A stretch of 61,149 bases of DNA, from the NCBI GenBank assembly GCA_001829715.1, contig MICC01000104.1, positions 1-61,149 on the forward strand, read 5' to 3'. The DNA comes from Sulfurimonas sp. RIFOXYB12_FULL_35_9 (GTDB taxonomy: Bacteria > Campylobacterota > Campylobacteria > Campylobacterales > Sulfurimonadaceae). Shown here one piece after another: positions 1 through 7,712 of this stretch. Position 1 is the stretch's first letter, and every line of letters begins with the position of its first letter. The notes beneath the pieces were generated by a model, which saw only the letters and a list, made by a program, of their open reading frames with translations, had not been told where the DNA came from and did not search any database. A program made the position numbers and the translations under genes.

Positions 1-495
1 ATGTTACAATTCAATTCTAAGCATTATCACAAAAAGGATATAAGCCAAATGGTGTTCCCATACTTTAAAAAAATACAGCCCGATATACTTATTTACAGAG
101 AAAAATTGGATAAAAACAGTGTAACAATTGACAAAACAAATCTTATGTTTTTAAATCTGATTTTAAATATTTTAGATTATTTAGCAAAAGAAGATGCAGA
201 TAAATTAGATTCGCAATGTGAGTACAATGTCTTAACGATGCATAAAGAGTTTGAGGGCATCATTTACGGTAATGCGGTTAACGAAAAGGCTCAAGCTATT
301 TTACTGACTTTTTTTCTTCGTATCGCCAAGGAGATGGATGTTAAATATCAAAAGATAGAGAATAAAGATTTAAGCAAACTCTATGAGATTATGACTTCAA
401 AAGATTTTAGATATCCGAGCTATATAAAAGATCAAAAAAACTTCGCTCTTGAAAATATGCCCGATAATATTAAGAGAATGGAATACCTAAAATAG
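1..495 (+). CDS. Hypothetical protein, possibly truncated at the window edge
   Basis: I do not recognise this 164-residue protein. The reading frame begins with ATG at the first base of the window, so the true start may lie upstream and no ribosome site can be judged. The product is charged, Lys-rich and soluble-looking, with a Leu/Ile-rich helical stretch near residues 48-62 and no signal peptide or membrane segment. It converges with the aldolase gene and their stop codons overlap by about 9 nt, which leaves no room for a terminator between them. Confidence 0.6.
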   Translation: MLQFNSKHYHKKDISQMVFPYFKKIQPDILIYREKLDKNSVTIDKTNLMFLNLILNILDYLAKEDADKLDSQCEYNVLTMHKEFEGIIYGNAVNEKAQAILLTFFLRIAKEMDVKYQKIENKDLSKLYEIMTSKDFRYPSYIKDQKNFALENMPDNIKRMEYLK

Positions 496-2091
496 ATTTG
501 TTACCATAACAGATACCATTTGCGCGATTTTGGTTGGATCTGTTTTAATTCTAAGCAGATTACTTTCATCAAACGTATCGCTAAAGATAGCACAATCTTT
601 TGCAACAAAATCTAAGCCGGCAATGAGAAAAGCAGGTTCAACTCCAACATGCAAAAAAGGAGCCACTTCTCTGCGTACTATTTTATGACGTTTAAAGTTT
701 TCTCCGCAGTTGACCACAATGTCAATTCCGCCAAAATTTTTAATTGCTACTTCTATTTTGTTTTGAATATCACTATTTTCATCAACTTCTACAACAGCGG
801 CACCTTTGAGATTTAGAATATGCGCAATTTCTCTGCCATGTATGCTATTTGCTTCAACTACTAGGGCAATTTTTCCGCTAAATTCAGGTACTTTCGCTTC
901 GCTTTTTAGTTTTGCTTGCTCCAGTGACCAATACTCAACTTCAAAAATATCTTCCGCACTAAGAGCCTTATATCCGCCGAGCGTCTGGGCTTTTAAAATA
1001 GCCTCAAATGTATGATTATTTATATCTTTGATGATATGTGCTTCTTTGGCATTTGCACCGAAAGAGAGAGAGCCGTTGTTTTTGAGTATCGCAAAATTTG
1101 GGGCAGGATTTAAAAGAGTTTGGCTTGTTTTATTTGCTTCAAAATAATCCTTATACTCTTTAGCGTAGTTTGCAAGATCGGATACAAAATTATCGCCTAC
1201 TATCGCAGGGACTCTTTTTGTTCTTATGACATGGTCTGGAGTGAGAGGACCTTGCGTGGCGATTTTGTCAACATCTTGTTTTGAAAAATGCACCGCCAAA
1301 TCACTCTCATTTAAGATGGAAATAGTCGCTCTTCCTTTTAGACTGGATATCTCTTTTCGGATTTTTGCAAGAGTTAGCAGTTCTACATGTGAGGAAATTT
1401 TTTCTATCTGCAGAGTTGCACCCTTAGCTTCAAGATAGCGTTCTGCCCTATCTACCAGCTCTATGGTTTTTTCATAAGATTTTTTGGCATCGTCGCTGAA
1501 TGTAAAGAGACCATGATTCATAAGAACTAAACCTTCGAGATTGCCCCATTCTACATCTTTTGTCATATCATATACAAGCTTTGCAAGAACAAAACCAGGC
1601 ATAATGTAGGGAATAATAAGAACCTTATCCCCGTAAATCTCTCTTATCTTCTCTTCGCCGCCAATCGTATTTGTAATTGTTACAACAGCATCGGCATGTG
1701 TGTGATCTACAAATTTAAAAGGGATAATGGCATGTAAAATAGCTTCAACGGATGGGTTTGGAGCAGATGGATCTGTCATCGCCAATCTTTGATACTTTAC
1801 CATATCTGTGTCGCTCAGCTCTGTTAACTCCGCCATTTTCAGCAACATTTCCATCTTAACCGGAGCAAAACCTTGAGCCTCTATGGTTGCCAAATCCCAA
1901 CCGCTTCCCTTAACATATAAAATATCTTCAGTCTCGCCAAAAAGGTTTGTAGCAGTTGATTTTACGGATGTGTTTCCGCCACCGTGCAGAACCAGTGATG
2001 TATCTTGACCTAAAAGCCTTGATGTGTAGACTCTTAAATCAAGATCTGTTTTAAATTCGTCTGCCTCTTTGTCACTGTATAAACTTTTCAT
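487..2091 (-). CDS. Class II aldolase/adducin-type sugar-phosphate aldolase with degenerate C-terminal SDR domain
   Basis: Residues 1 to about 395 form a class II (zinc) aldolase domain like the N-terminal half of bifunctional rhamnulose-phosphate aldolase/dehydrogenases. HGGGNTS near residue 36, an HTHAD zinc-ligand motif and a later NHGLF histidine are present. The last ~130 residues look like a Rossmann SDR but have decayed: the TGxxxGxG loop is replaced (VVEANSIHG), NNAG reads VNCG, and no YxxxK motif is seen. At 534 residues it is shorter than the usual ~680-700. It lies 28 nt downstream of the TOPRIM gene and shares its strand with the MtnA-like gene at 3660. I infer cleavage of a (deoxy)pentulose phosphate made by that isomerase; the substrate is unknown. 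Confidence 0.8.
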   Translation of the reverse strand: MKSLYSDKEADEFKTDLDLRVYTSRLLGQDTSLVLHGGGNTSVKSTATNLFGETEDILYVKGSGWDLATIEAQGFAPVKMEMLLKMAELTELSDTDMVKYQRLAMTDPSAPNPSVEAILHAIIPFKFVDHTHADAVVTITNTIGGEEKIREIYGDKVLIIPYIMPGFVLAKLVYDMTKDVEWGNLEGLVLMNHGLFTFSDDAKKSYEKTIELVDRAERYLEAKGATLQIEKISSHVELLTLAKIRKEISSLKGRATISILNESDLAVHFSKQDVDKIATQGPLTPDHVIRTKRVPAIVGDNFVSDLANYAKEYKDYFEANKTSQTLLNPAPNFAILKNNGSLSFGANAKEAHIIKDINNHTFEAILKAQTLGGYKALSAEDIFEVEYWSLEQAKLKSEAKVPEFSGKIALVVEANSIHGREIAHILNLKGAAVVEVDENSDIQNKIEVAIKNFGGIDIVVNCGENFKRHKIVRREVAPFLHVGVEPAFLIAGLDFVAKDCAIFSDTFDESNLLRIKTDPTKIAQMVSVMVTNLF

Positions 2092-2118
2092 TTGTTTTCT
2101 CTTTTTGTTATATTTTTA

Positions 2119-2688
2119 TTAGTTGAATAGATTTTGTAGTTTTTGCTTTAGTTCATCAAAGTTTTTATGAGAAAAGTCATACGGCGCATTTGGATAGGCT
2201 ATTTTATATATTTGATTCAATATGCTTTTATGATTATCTTTAGATTTAAACTCTGAACAATTCAAAAAAGTCTCTATACACTCTTTTTGTTTTTTTGGTA
2301 TAGATGACAATATTAAAGATTCTAAATAGCCATCTTTTGTGTTTGGATTACAAGTTACATATATATCAGATAATCCTGATAAACTTAGTTCACTTATAAT
2401 CTTTTCAAGTTCAGCTTTTGTTTTTTCTGCACCACCACATTTATTATCATTTTCTTCATAATCTGCATCCAACACAAATAAAACTTTACTGATAGACTCT
2501 TCTTCTATCTGTAATCTCAATCTTTCGTATTTTACATTATCTACTTTATAAAAATTACTTTTCGCTCCAAAACCGAAAAACTCGACTTTGTTCTCATCTA
2601 GATTTAAATTTTTAAGTAAAAGCTTCAAAAGCTCATTATCATTTGTTTTATTTGAATTTCCCTCATGAAGAATAGCAACTTTTACCAT
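2119..2688 (-). CDS. TOPRIM-fold (DUF3226-like) protein, partner of the adjacent ATPase
   Basis: This 189-residue protein carries TOPRIM-like acidic motifs: an N-terminal HEGNSN segment with the usual glutamate, a FVLDADYEEND segment with a DxD pair near residue 74, and KDGYLESLIL typical of OLD/DUF3226 proteins. Such folds cut or join nucleic acid with Mg2+. The start overlaps the end of the ATPase gene by 7 nt (ATGGTAA), which suggests translational coupling. ATPase plus separate TOPRIM subunits occur in several anti-phage systems (OLD-like, PARIS-like). The defence role here is inferred; only fold and gene pairing are seen. Confidence 0.7.
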   Translation of the reverse strand: MVKVAILHEGNSNKTNDNELLKLLLKNLNLDENKVEFFGFGAKSNFYKVDNVKYERLRLQIEEESISKVLFVLDADYEENDNKCGGAEKTKAELEKIISELSLSGLSDIYVTCNPNTKDGYLESLILSSIPKKQKECIETFLNCSEFKSKDNHKSILNQIYKIAYPNAPYDFSHKNFDELKQKLQNLFN

Positions 2689-3641
2689 CCTCTTAGCTCA
2701 TGCTGTTCTTCAAGACTATCTTGCATCATGTCGTAATCTCTAACTCCGGCTTTTATACTGCCATCATTTAATCTAGACATTTTTATGTAACTCGTATCTT
2801 TATCCTCAAGCTTTTTAGCAACCCTTGCATACGAATCTATACACTCTTTTGAATGAGTTGTAGCAAACACTTGGACATTAAATTTTTTAGAAACTTCTAA
2901 TATTATTTTCCAAATTTCATCAAGTTTAGTATAGTGTATTCCATTGTCTATCTCGTCTATAAACAGGTATCCATTTTCACATCTATAAAGTGACACAACT
3001 ATTGAAACTAAATGCTTAACCCCATCCCCAAATTCTGTTATTGCTAGATATTCATTATCTATTTTACACTGCGGTTTTTCATCTATGATTTTAAAAGATT
3101 CTATATTTTCATCAAACTCATTTAAAATATTATTTAATAATTTTTCTTCATCTTTTTTTTGAATTATTGAATAACTTTGGTTTATTTGACTATCAAATAA
3201 ACCAAAGTTATCGATAAACTCAACACTTTTTGCAAATTCTGCTTCATAAGAAAAATTATTAACATTTACCTTAATATGCTGCTTATTAAATTCAAAAATA
3301 TACTGTTTTATACCTTCTTCATCTTCTATTTTAAATGATGCTGTATTTACATTTGACTTAGTAAATATATTATTACTTTGTTCTATGAAATTTTTTGGAC
3401 TTTTAGTAGCTCCATTTAATATATTTAAATTTTCTCTCATATATTTTATTCCATACAAAGACCCTATAAAACTTTTGATATTTTGTGCACATACATTAAT
3501 ATAACAAGCCTCCATAAAAGCTGTCTTGCCAACATTATTTTTTCCACCAATTAAGTTTACTCTCTTAAATTCATCGGCTTTGAAATCTTTGAAGCATTTA
3601 AAATCTTTTATCTCTATCTCTGTCAATAAATGTTTATCCAT
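2682..3641 (-). CDS. AAA15/OLD-type ABC-like ATPase
   Basis: A 319-residue SMC/ABC-like ATPase. Walker A (GGKNNVGKT) is at residues 32-40, a weak signature (GDGVKH) near 205-210, Walker B (YLFIDEID) at 225-232 and an H-loop (TTHS) at 261-264. The N-terminal IEIKDFKCFKDF is typical of OLD/RecF-like ATPases. The central 60-190 region is AT-rich, Asn/Lys/Ile-rich and poorly conserved. The start is supported by a GAGGAG ribosome site. It begins 19 nt after the MtnA-like gene and overlaps the TOPRIM gene, so the pair sits inside a metabolic operon. A perfect 19-bp inverted repeat (3171-3211) lies within the gene. Confidence 0.82.
   Translation of the reverse strand: MDKHLLTEIEIKDFKCFKDFKADEFKRVNLIGGKNNVGKTAFMEACYINVCAQNIKSFIGSLYGIKYMRENLNILNGATKSPKNFIEQSNNIFTKSNVNTASFKIEDEEGIKQYIFEFNKQHIKVNVNNFSYEAEFAKSVEFIDNFGLFDSQINQSYSIIQKKDEEKLLNNILNEFDENIESFKIIDEKPQCKIDNEYLAITEFGDGVKHLVSIVVSLYRCENGYLFIDEIDNGIHYTKLDEIWKIILEVSKKFNVQVFATTHSKECIDSYARVAKKLEDKDTSYIKMSRLNDGSIKAGVRDYDMMQDSLEEQHELRGW
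3171..3211. repeat. Perfect 19-bp inverted repeat with 3-nt loop, inside the ATPase gene
   Basis: Bases 3171-3189 are exactly the reverse complement of 3193-3211, with only three bases between them. As RNA this would be a long uninterrupted hairpin inside the coding sequence, roughly at ATPase residues 144-157. Random coding sequence rarely holds such a stem. It could arise from polymerase template switching or could have a regulatory or recognition role. Confidence 0.95.
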
Positions 3642-3659
3642 AATTACCGCTCCTCAAAT

Positions 3660-4727
3660 CTATTGCTTATTGAATTTTTCTCTTATTCTATCAAAGTCTG
3701 CCTCGCAAACCCCTTTATTTGTTATAAACCCAGTTATAAGCCTTTGAGGGGTAATATCAAAAGCATAGTAAACAACATGTGAATTTTCGGGAATAATTCG
3801 TACTTTGCGTATAGTTTTGTTCTCATCAACCCCTTTCATGTAGTGGGCTTCATCTTCACTTCTAAGCTCAATGGAGATATCTTTTGTCGCAAAATCAAAA
3901 GTTGAAGTAGGGGTTGTTACATAAAAAGGGATACCGTTATCGTTCGCTGCCAGTGCTTTGAGGTAAGTTCCTGTTGTATTTATCACACCATTTGCATTTA
4001 CACTATCAGCTCCCACAATAACCATGTCAATTTCACCTTTTTGCATAAGGTATCCGCTTGTGCCATCAGATATTATCGTATATTCAATTCCATCTTGAGC
4101 GAGTTCCCAAGCACTGAGTGATGCACCTTCATTTAGCGGTCTTGTTTCATCAACCCATACATGTACGTCTATACCTCTTCTTTTTGCTTCATAAATCGGA
4201 GCAAGTGCACTTCCGTCATCTAGCATAGAGAGCCAGCCTACACTTGAGTGCGTCAAAATATTTATCTTTGTTTTGCCACTGTTTTTTAAAATATCTTCTA
4301 TGATTTTACAACCATGCTGTGCTATTTTTTGACTCTCTTGCACTTCATTGTCACTGAACTCTATCGAATATCTTTTCGCCTCGCCGATTACATCAGATGA
4401 GCCTCTTAAATGATCTACCATGATATCAATCTTGCATGAAAAATTGAGTACGGATGGTATGGCTTCTTTGATAAGCAGAACTTTTTTTTGCAGTTTTTCA
4501 AAGTTGCCTTCAACTTCTAAAGCTGTTATATATACGCCAAATAATGCTATACTCTTGATAACTCCCGCACCACTTACCGTCATATTTTTTATAGCTCTTG
4601 CAACTTCTTCTGTAGTTGTGAGATATTGTGTGTGGTACTCAAACGGAAGTATTCTTTGGTCTACTACCTCCAAACACTCGTCAAAAAAATCATTGTTTAG
4701 CCACACCGCTCTATAGTTACCCTGCAT
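3660..4727 (-). CDS. MtnA-like protein (methylthioribose-1-phosphate isomerase / eIF2B-like family)
   Basis: The 355-residue protein spans the whole MtnA/eIF2B-alpha-like fold, with family motifs DETRPL near 193-198 and IVGAD near 237-241, the latter including the catalytic Asp. Residues that act in true MtnA differ: the active-site Cys of the THC motif is Ser161, RGAP is replaced by SGAG at 52-55, and the Lys of NKIGTY is Thr. It therefore may isomerise another pentose-1-phosphate, such as a deoxyribose-1-phosphate, or may have lost activity. It is the first gene of the reverse-strand operon that ends with the class II aldolase, a pairing known from methylthioribose and 5-deoxyribose salvage. 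Exact substrate unknown. Confidence 0.75.
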   Translation of the reverse strand: MQGNYRAVWLNNDFFDECLEVVDQRILPFEYHTQYLTTTEEVARAIKNMTVSGAGVIKSIALFGVYITALEVEGNFEKLQKKVLLIKEAIPSVLNFSCKIDIMVDHLRGSSDVIGEAKRYSIEFSDNEVQESQKIAQHGCKIIEDILKNSGKTKINILTHSSVGWLSMLDDGSALAPIYEAKRRGIDVHVWVDETRPLNEGASLSAWELAQDGIEYTIISDGTSGYLMQKGEIDMVIVGADSVNANGVINTTGTYLKALAANDNGIPFYVTTPTSTFDFATKDISIELRSEDEAHYMKGVDENKTIRKVRIIPENSHVVYYAFDITPQRLITGFITNKGVCEADFDRIREKFNKQ

Positions 4728-4810
4728 TTTATAATCTCCAAAATTTTTCTATAACCCTCTGTTTAAAAAATTGTATCATAATTCATTTTATAAAAAGCGA
4801 GGATGGCAAG

Positions 4811-5005
4811 ATGGGATGGACATGTCAGCATGACTTTAGAGGGTACTGCAAACTTCTTAAAAAAGAGTGTGTTCCGGGGATTAAAGGATGCACTCTTAAA
4901 AGCAGTGAATATATCTTTAGCACTGGAAATTTTGAAGATGATAAAAAAGCGGTTGAGGGCAAAAAAGAGGAGATAGATTTTGCTGCGTTAGCAAGAAGCA
5001 ACTAG
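4811..5005 (+). CDS. Small cysteine-rich conserved hypothetical protein
   Basis: A 64-residue protein started at ATG 4811, because an AGGA ribosome site lies 7 nt upstream and the longer upstream frame has no good start. Four cysteines occur at regular spacing in the N-terminal half (residues 5, 13, 20, 27), with His7 nearby, which suggests a metal or iron-sulfur site. The C-terminal half is charged. It faces the MtnA-like gene divergently and overlaps the stop of the next reverse gene. I do not recognise a named family. Confidence 0.65.
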   Translation: MGWTCQHDFRGYCKLLKKECVPGIKGCTLKSSEYIFSTGNFEDDKKAVEGKKEEIDFAALARSN

Positions 5006-5703
5006 CTCCAAAAATTAAGTGGATTAGGATGTAAAAACATGTAGTTTAAATCTTTTACTAACTTTCTAGACAAAACTCTTCGATTTGAAAATCCTGTAAA
5101 ATTTCCGATTTGAGAGTCAAACTTTTGGTTATTTTTTGTATGTATCTCCAGTCTTGTGGGATGTTCAGGTGCGACTAGATTGTATATCCCCTTTGTCAAC
5201 CCTTTTTCGAGTATCTTTTGAACGATATTTATAACATCGTCTCTATGAATATAGTTTACAAATCCGTCGCTAAAATCAGTCGCACTTTTCCATCTTCCGG
5301 CAACTCTATCCTCGCCCATAAGACCACCGAGTCTAAGAACTAAAACATTCTCTTTTGAGACTAACACCAAATCCTCAGCCTCTTTGATAAGGGATGTTTT
5401 TGTGATCTCTGCACACTCATCCACATCAGAGTCAAACTCCTTATATACCGAGGTAGAGCTCATTAAAATAAGATTGCATTCAGGTTTGGTTAAAGCAGCT
5501 ATTTTTTGTAGAGTATCAAGATAGTTGTCTTTTGTGTGGATAGCGATTATTATGGTGTCATTTTGCCAGAAAGCGGAAGAGTCTGTTGTGCTTTCTCTTG
5601 AAAAACACTCTACGTTAAAATTATCTGAGAGCTTGTAAGATAGCGGTTTTCCAAGCCAACCGCATCCTATGATTCCGACGTTTTTTTTATTTCTCATTCG
5701 CAA
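5002..5703 (-). CDS. NAD(P)-binding Rossmann/epimerase-like protein (YeeZ-like)
   Basis: The 233-residue protein opens with a GxGxxG nucleotide-binding loop (GIIGCGWLGKPL, residues 10-21) of atypical short-chain dehydrogenase/epimerase type. A middle segment with VLRLGGLMGEDR and a later YIHRDDV motif are typical of YeeZ-like epimerases. The first ATG is taken, though a second ATG two codons later is equally possible. It overlaps the preceding 99-residue membrane gene by 17 nt and ends the nirDL-led operon. Substrate unknown. Confidence 0.7.
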   Translation of the reverse strand: MRMRNKKNVGIIGCGWLGKPLSYKLSDNFNVECFSRESTTDSSAFWQNDTIIIAIHTKDNYLDTLQKIAALTKPECNLILMSSTSVYKEFDSDVDECAEITKTSLIKEAEDLVLVSKENVLVLRLGGLMGEDRVAGRWKSATDFSDGFVNYIHRDDVINIVQKILEKGLTKGIYNLVAPEHPTRLEIHTKNNQKFDSQIGNFTGFSNRRVLSRKLVKDLNYMFLHPNPLNFWS

Positions 5704-5986
5704 GTTTATTTGTGTTAAAACTTTTTTTAATTACTATCATTTCATAGAGCGAAACTTCAGGCAATGCCTCTTCTATAAGTTTATCCGTATCGCTAAAACG
5801 ACCCTTCATCTTCTCTATATCTTTGTAACCTTTTGGTTTGATCTCATTTGTTATAGTTCCGACACTTACTGCCCAAATAATTACAAGCATCGCCCATACA
5901 CTCTTTTTTGCATCAATGTATACGCCTACAAAGTGAAATACTACGCTCAGTATAATTGCTATGATAAGAATAACTGTTAAACTCAT
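5687..5986 (-). CDS. Small membrane protein, hypothetical
   Basis: A 99-residue protein with two N-terminal membrane helices (about residues 3-22 and 29-46) followed by a charged, probably soluble tail. I do not recognise it. Its ATG overlaps the stop of the upstream 53-residue gene (ATGA at 5983-5986), and its end overlaps the Rossmann gene, so it is firmly within the operon that starts with the siroheme decarboxylase gene. A link to heme d1 or cytochrome assembly is inferred from position only. Confidence 0.65.
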   Translation of the reverse strand: MSLTVILIIAIILSVVFHFVGVYIDAKKSVWAMLVIIWAVSVGTITNEIKPKGYKDIEKMKGRFSDTDKLIEEALPEVSLYEMIVIKKSFNTNKLANEK

Positions 5987-6144
5987 TTTATTAATTGCTC
6001 CCCTCTTGGTTTCATCTCTACTCCAGTATTTTCAAGCATTTTCTCGCCTAAGCTTCTGACGCCTATAGTGCCTAAAAGCATAAGTACAGAAACAAGCAGT
6101 AAAAAGAAAATAGCCATTGCATATCTTTTAAGAATTGCTTTCAT
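5983..6144 (-). CDS. 53-residue single-span membrane protein
   Basis: Reading the reverse strand from ATG at 6144 gives 53 codons: a short basic N-terminus (MKAILKRYAM), one hydrophobic helix at about residues 10-28, then a charged C-terminus ending EQLIK. The start directly follows the stop of the upstream 138-residue gene (TAG 6145-6147), and its TGA overlaps the next ATG. This perfect tiling between two other membrane genes is the main evidence that it is real. Function unknown. Confidence 0.7.
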   Translation of the reverse strand: MKAILKRYAMAIFFLLLVSVLMLLGTIGVRSLGEKMLENTGVEMKPRGEQLIK

Positions 6145-6561
6145 CTATTTTTGCTTCTCTTTTTTGCTATCTTCTTCTAGTTGAGGCTCGCTTCCTATCC
6201 AGTCAACACATCTTGAAGTATGAAAATCTCTCTCATAGTCATGATGTTTGAAAAGATGATCTTCCAGCTTCCAGCCAAGCTCTTGTGATAGAAGTACTGA
6301 TCTTGAAACCGTTCGTCTCATTTTGTTCTCACAAATAACAGTCTCACCTGAGTTAAAAATCTTTTCAACCCCATCCATTCTTTTTGTTGTAAGAGTGTAG
6401 TGAAAGCCAATCATGATAGATACAACGACACCTACTGCGAGTATCCCTTTTTTAAAGGCACCTTTTGGCATAAAATCTCTCGTTGTTACAACTGCCGTTA
6501 CACTCAATATAAAGATACCGATGATTATATATACTATCTCTAATTCTAAAAAAAGTCCCAT
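6145..6561 (-). CDS. Membrane protein, hypothetical
   Basis: A 138-residue protein with two hydrophobic helices (about 7-27 and 37-55) and a C-terminal domain of ~80 residues holding two cysteines (in ETVICENK and TSRCVDW) and several histidines (KHHDYERDFH), so a metal or heme contact is possible. The start is 9 nt after the siroheme decarboxylase gene, which places it second in that operon. I recognise no named family; an accessory role in nitrite reductase maturation is only a contextual guess. Confidence 0.65.
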   Translation of the reverse strand: MGLFLELEIVYIIIGIFILSVTAVVTTRDFMPKGAFKKGILAVGVVVSIMIGFHYTLTTKRMDGVEKIFNSGETVICENKMRRTVSRSVLLSQELGWKLEDHLFKHHDYERDFHTSRCVDWIGSEPQLEEDSKKEKQK

Positions 6562-6570
6562 TTCTATTCC

Positions 6571-7569
6571 TTAATTTCCATATTTCTCTTCCCAAGTCTC
6601 AAACTCGGGTGTAAAGTACTCAATGCGTACCTTTTTAAACTCTCTTGAACTATAAAGAGGCATGTAGCTCTTTGCTTCTATCTCTTGAGCCATTTCGGCA
6701 ATTATTGCGTTTGTCTCTTCTGTCGTTTTTCCATGAACCATCGTAAAGAGATTGTATGACCAATTTGGATATTTTGGACGCAGATAACAGTGAGAAACTG
6801 CACTAAATGCCGCCGCCTTTTCTCCTATCGCCTCTCCGTTTGCTTCATCCACATCCCATACAACCATTGCATTTGCGCCAAAACCGGCTTTTCTATGGTT
6901 AAGTATAGAAGCAAATCTTCTCATAACGCCTGCTTCTTGAAGCTCATTTAAAATTTTAAAAAATGTATCATAATCAATATCAAGTGTTTCAACTATCTTT
7001 TTAAACGGCTCTTTAACCATCTCTATATCGTACTGAGCGTATCTAATAACCGCATGATGAAGCGGAGTTAGCTCTATATCTGTATGTTTTACTCTTTTTA
7101 CTTCCTCTTTTTTCTCATCTTTTCCGGTTGTATTGAGCTTTACATTTATTTTAAAGAGTTTAAGTGTCGGTAGTATGATGTAATCCTCAGCACCCGTAGC
7201 TTCTGCCAAAATTTCAACTGTTTTTTCTAGCCCAAGTTTAGAGTTTGGAGAAACTGCAACCGTAAACCAGATGTTAAAATCATGATTTCTTTCATAGTTA
7301 TGCGAAATGCCCGGATGGGAATTTATAATTTTTACGGCATCGCTTATCTTTTGGGATGGAATTTTAAATGCTACCAAAGATGAGATATACCCAAGTCTTT
7401 TAGTATCAAATATCGGCGATGTTTGACGGATAATATTACCCTTCTTCTGTTCTTGCAAAATACTAAGAACTTCATCTTCACTCATGTTCAATTCATCCGC
7501 TATTTCCTTAAAGGGTCTTGCAACCAAAGGAAATTTCTTCTGAATTCGTGATAAAATTTCGTCTTTCAT
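6571..7569 (-). CDS. nirDL: Siroheme decarboxylase, fused NirD-NirL type (heme d1 synthesis)
   Basis: The 332-residue protein has two tandem AsnC/Lrp-like halves, about 1-150 and 165-332, each with a winged helix and a RAM-like domain. Family motifs include SHNYERNHDFNIWFT in the first half, RRFASILNHRKAGFGANAM near 218-236, and SHCYLRPKYPNW in the second. Such NirD/L/G/H proteins turn siroheme into 12,18-didecarboxysiroheme, a step to heme d1. Only one fused polypeptide is present here, where many denitrifiers have four. It is the first gene of a reverse-strand operon and has a well-placed FNR-type box (7639-7652) with a TACAAT -10 element at 7611-7616. Confidence 0.88.
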   Translation of the reverse strand: MKDEILSRIQKKFPLVARPFKEIADELNMSEDEVLSILQEQKKGNIIRQTSPIFDTKRLGYISSLVAFKIPSQKISDAVKIINSHPGISHNYERNHDFNIWFTVAVSPNSKLGLEKTVEILAEATGAEDYIILPTLKLFKINVKLNTTGKDEKKEEVKRVKHTDIELTPLHHAVIRYAQYDIEMVKEPFKKIVETLDIDYDTFFKILNELQEAGVMRRFASILNHRKAGFGANAMVVWDVDEANGEAIGEKAAAFSAVSHCYLRPKYPNWSYNLFTMVHGKTTEETNAIIAEMAQEIEAKSYMPLYSSREFKKVRIEYFTPEFETWEEKYGN

Positions 7570-7610
7570 CTCTTATAATTCCGCCTGCACTTTTATATTT
7601 TGTTTTGTCG

Positions 7611-7616
7611 ATTGTA
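7611..7616 (-). promoter_or_regulatory. -10 element of the nirDL promoter
   Basis: Read on the reverse strand this is TACAAT. A transcription start at about 7604 would put the FNR-type box centre (7645.5) exactly 41.5 bases upstream, the usual class II activator position. Predicted from spacing only. Confidence 0.55.
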
Positions 7617-7638
7617 ATCTAATTTCAATTAATCCAAG

Positions 7639-7652
7639 TTGATATCTATCAA
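7639..7652. promoter_or_regulatory. Perfect FNR/CRP-family box between divergent nirDL and precorrin-2 dehydrogenase genes
   Basis: TTGATATCTATCAA matches the FNR consensus TTGAT-N4-ATCAA in all ten defined bases. It lies between the divergent heme d1 genes. On the reverse side a TACAAT -10 fits a -41.5 placement. On the forward side TATTAT at 7676-7681 fits about -42.5. The same half-sites recur at 17724-17737 before the nor-nir genes, so one anaerobic or NO-responsive CRP-family regulator probably controls both. The regulator itself is not in this window. Confidence 0.8.
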
Positions 7653-7712
7653 TAAGAGTTTTAAAAAAAGTATGATATTATGTCATACGATAATATAGAA
7701 GAAAAGGGAAGA

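Noticed and set aside
3660..4727. A plain methionine-salvage MtnA
   Set aside because: The catalytic Cys and two other active-site motifs are substituted, so the standard activity cannot be assumed.
7680..7712. ATG 7680 as the start of the precorrin-2 dehydrogenase
   Set aside because: It lies before the predicted transcript start, and the AAGGGA ribosome site fits ATG 7713.
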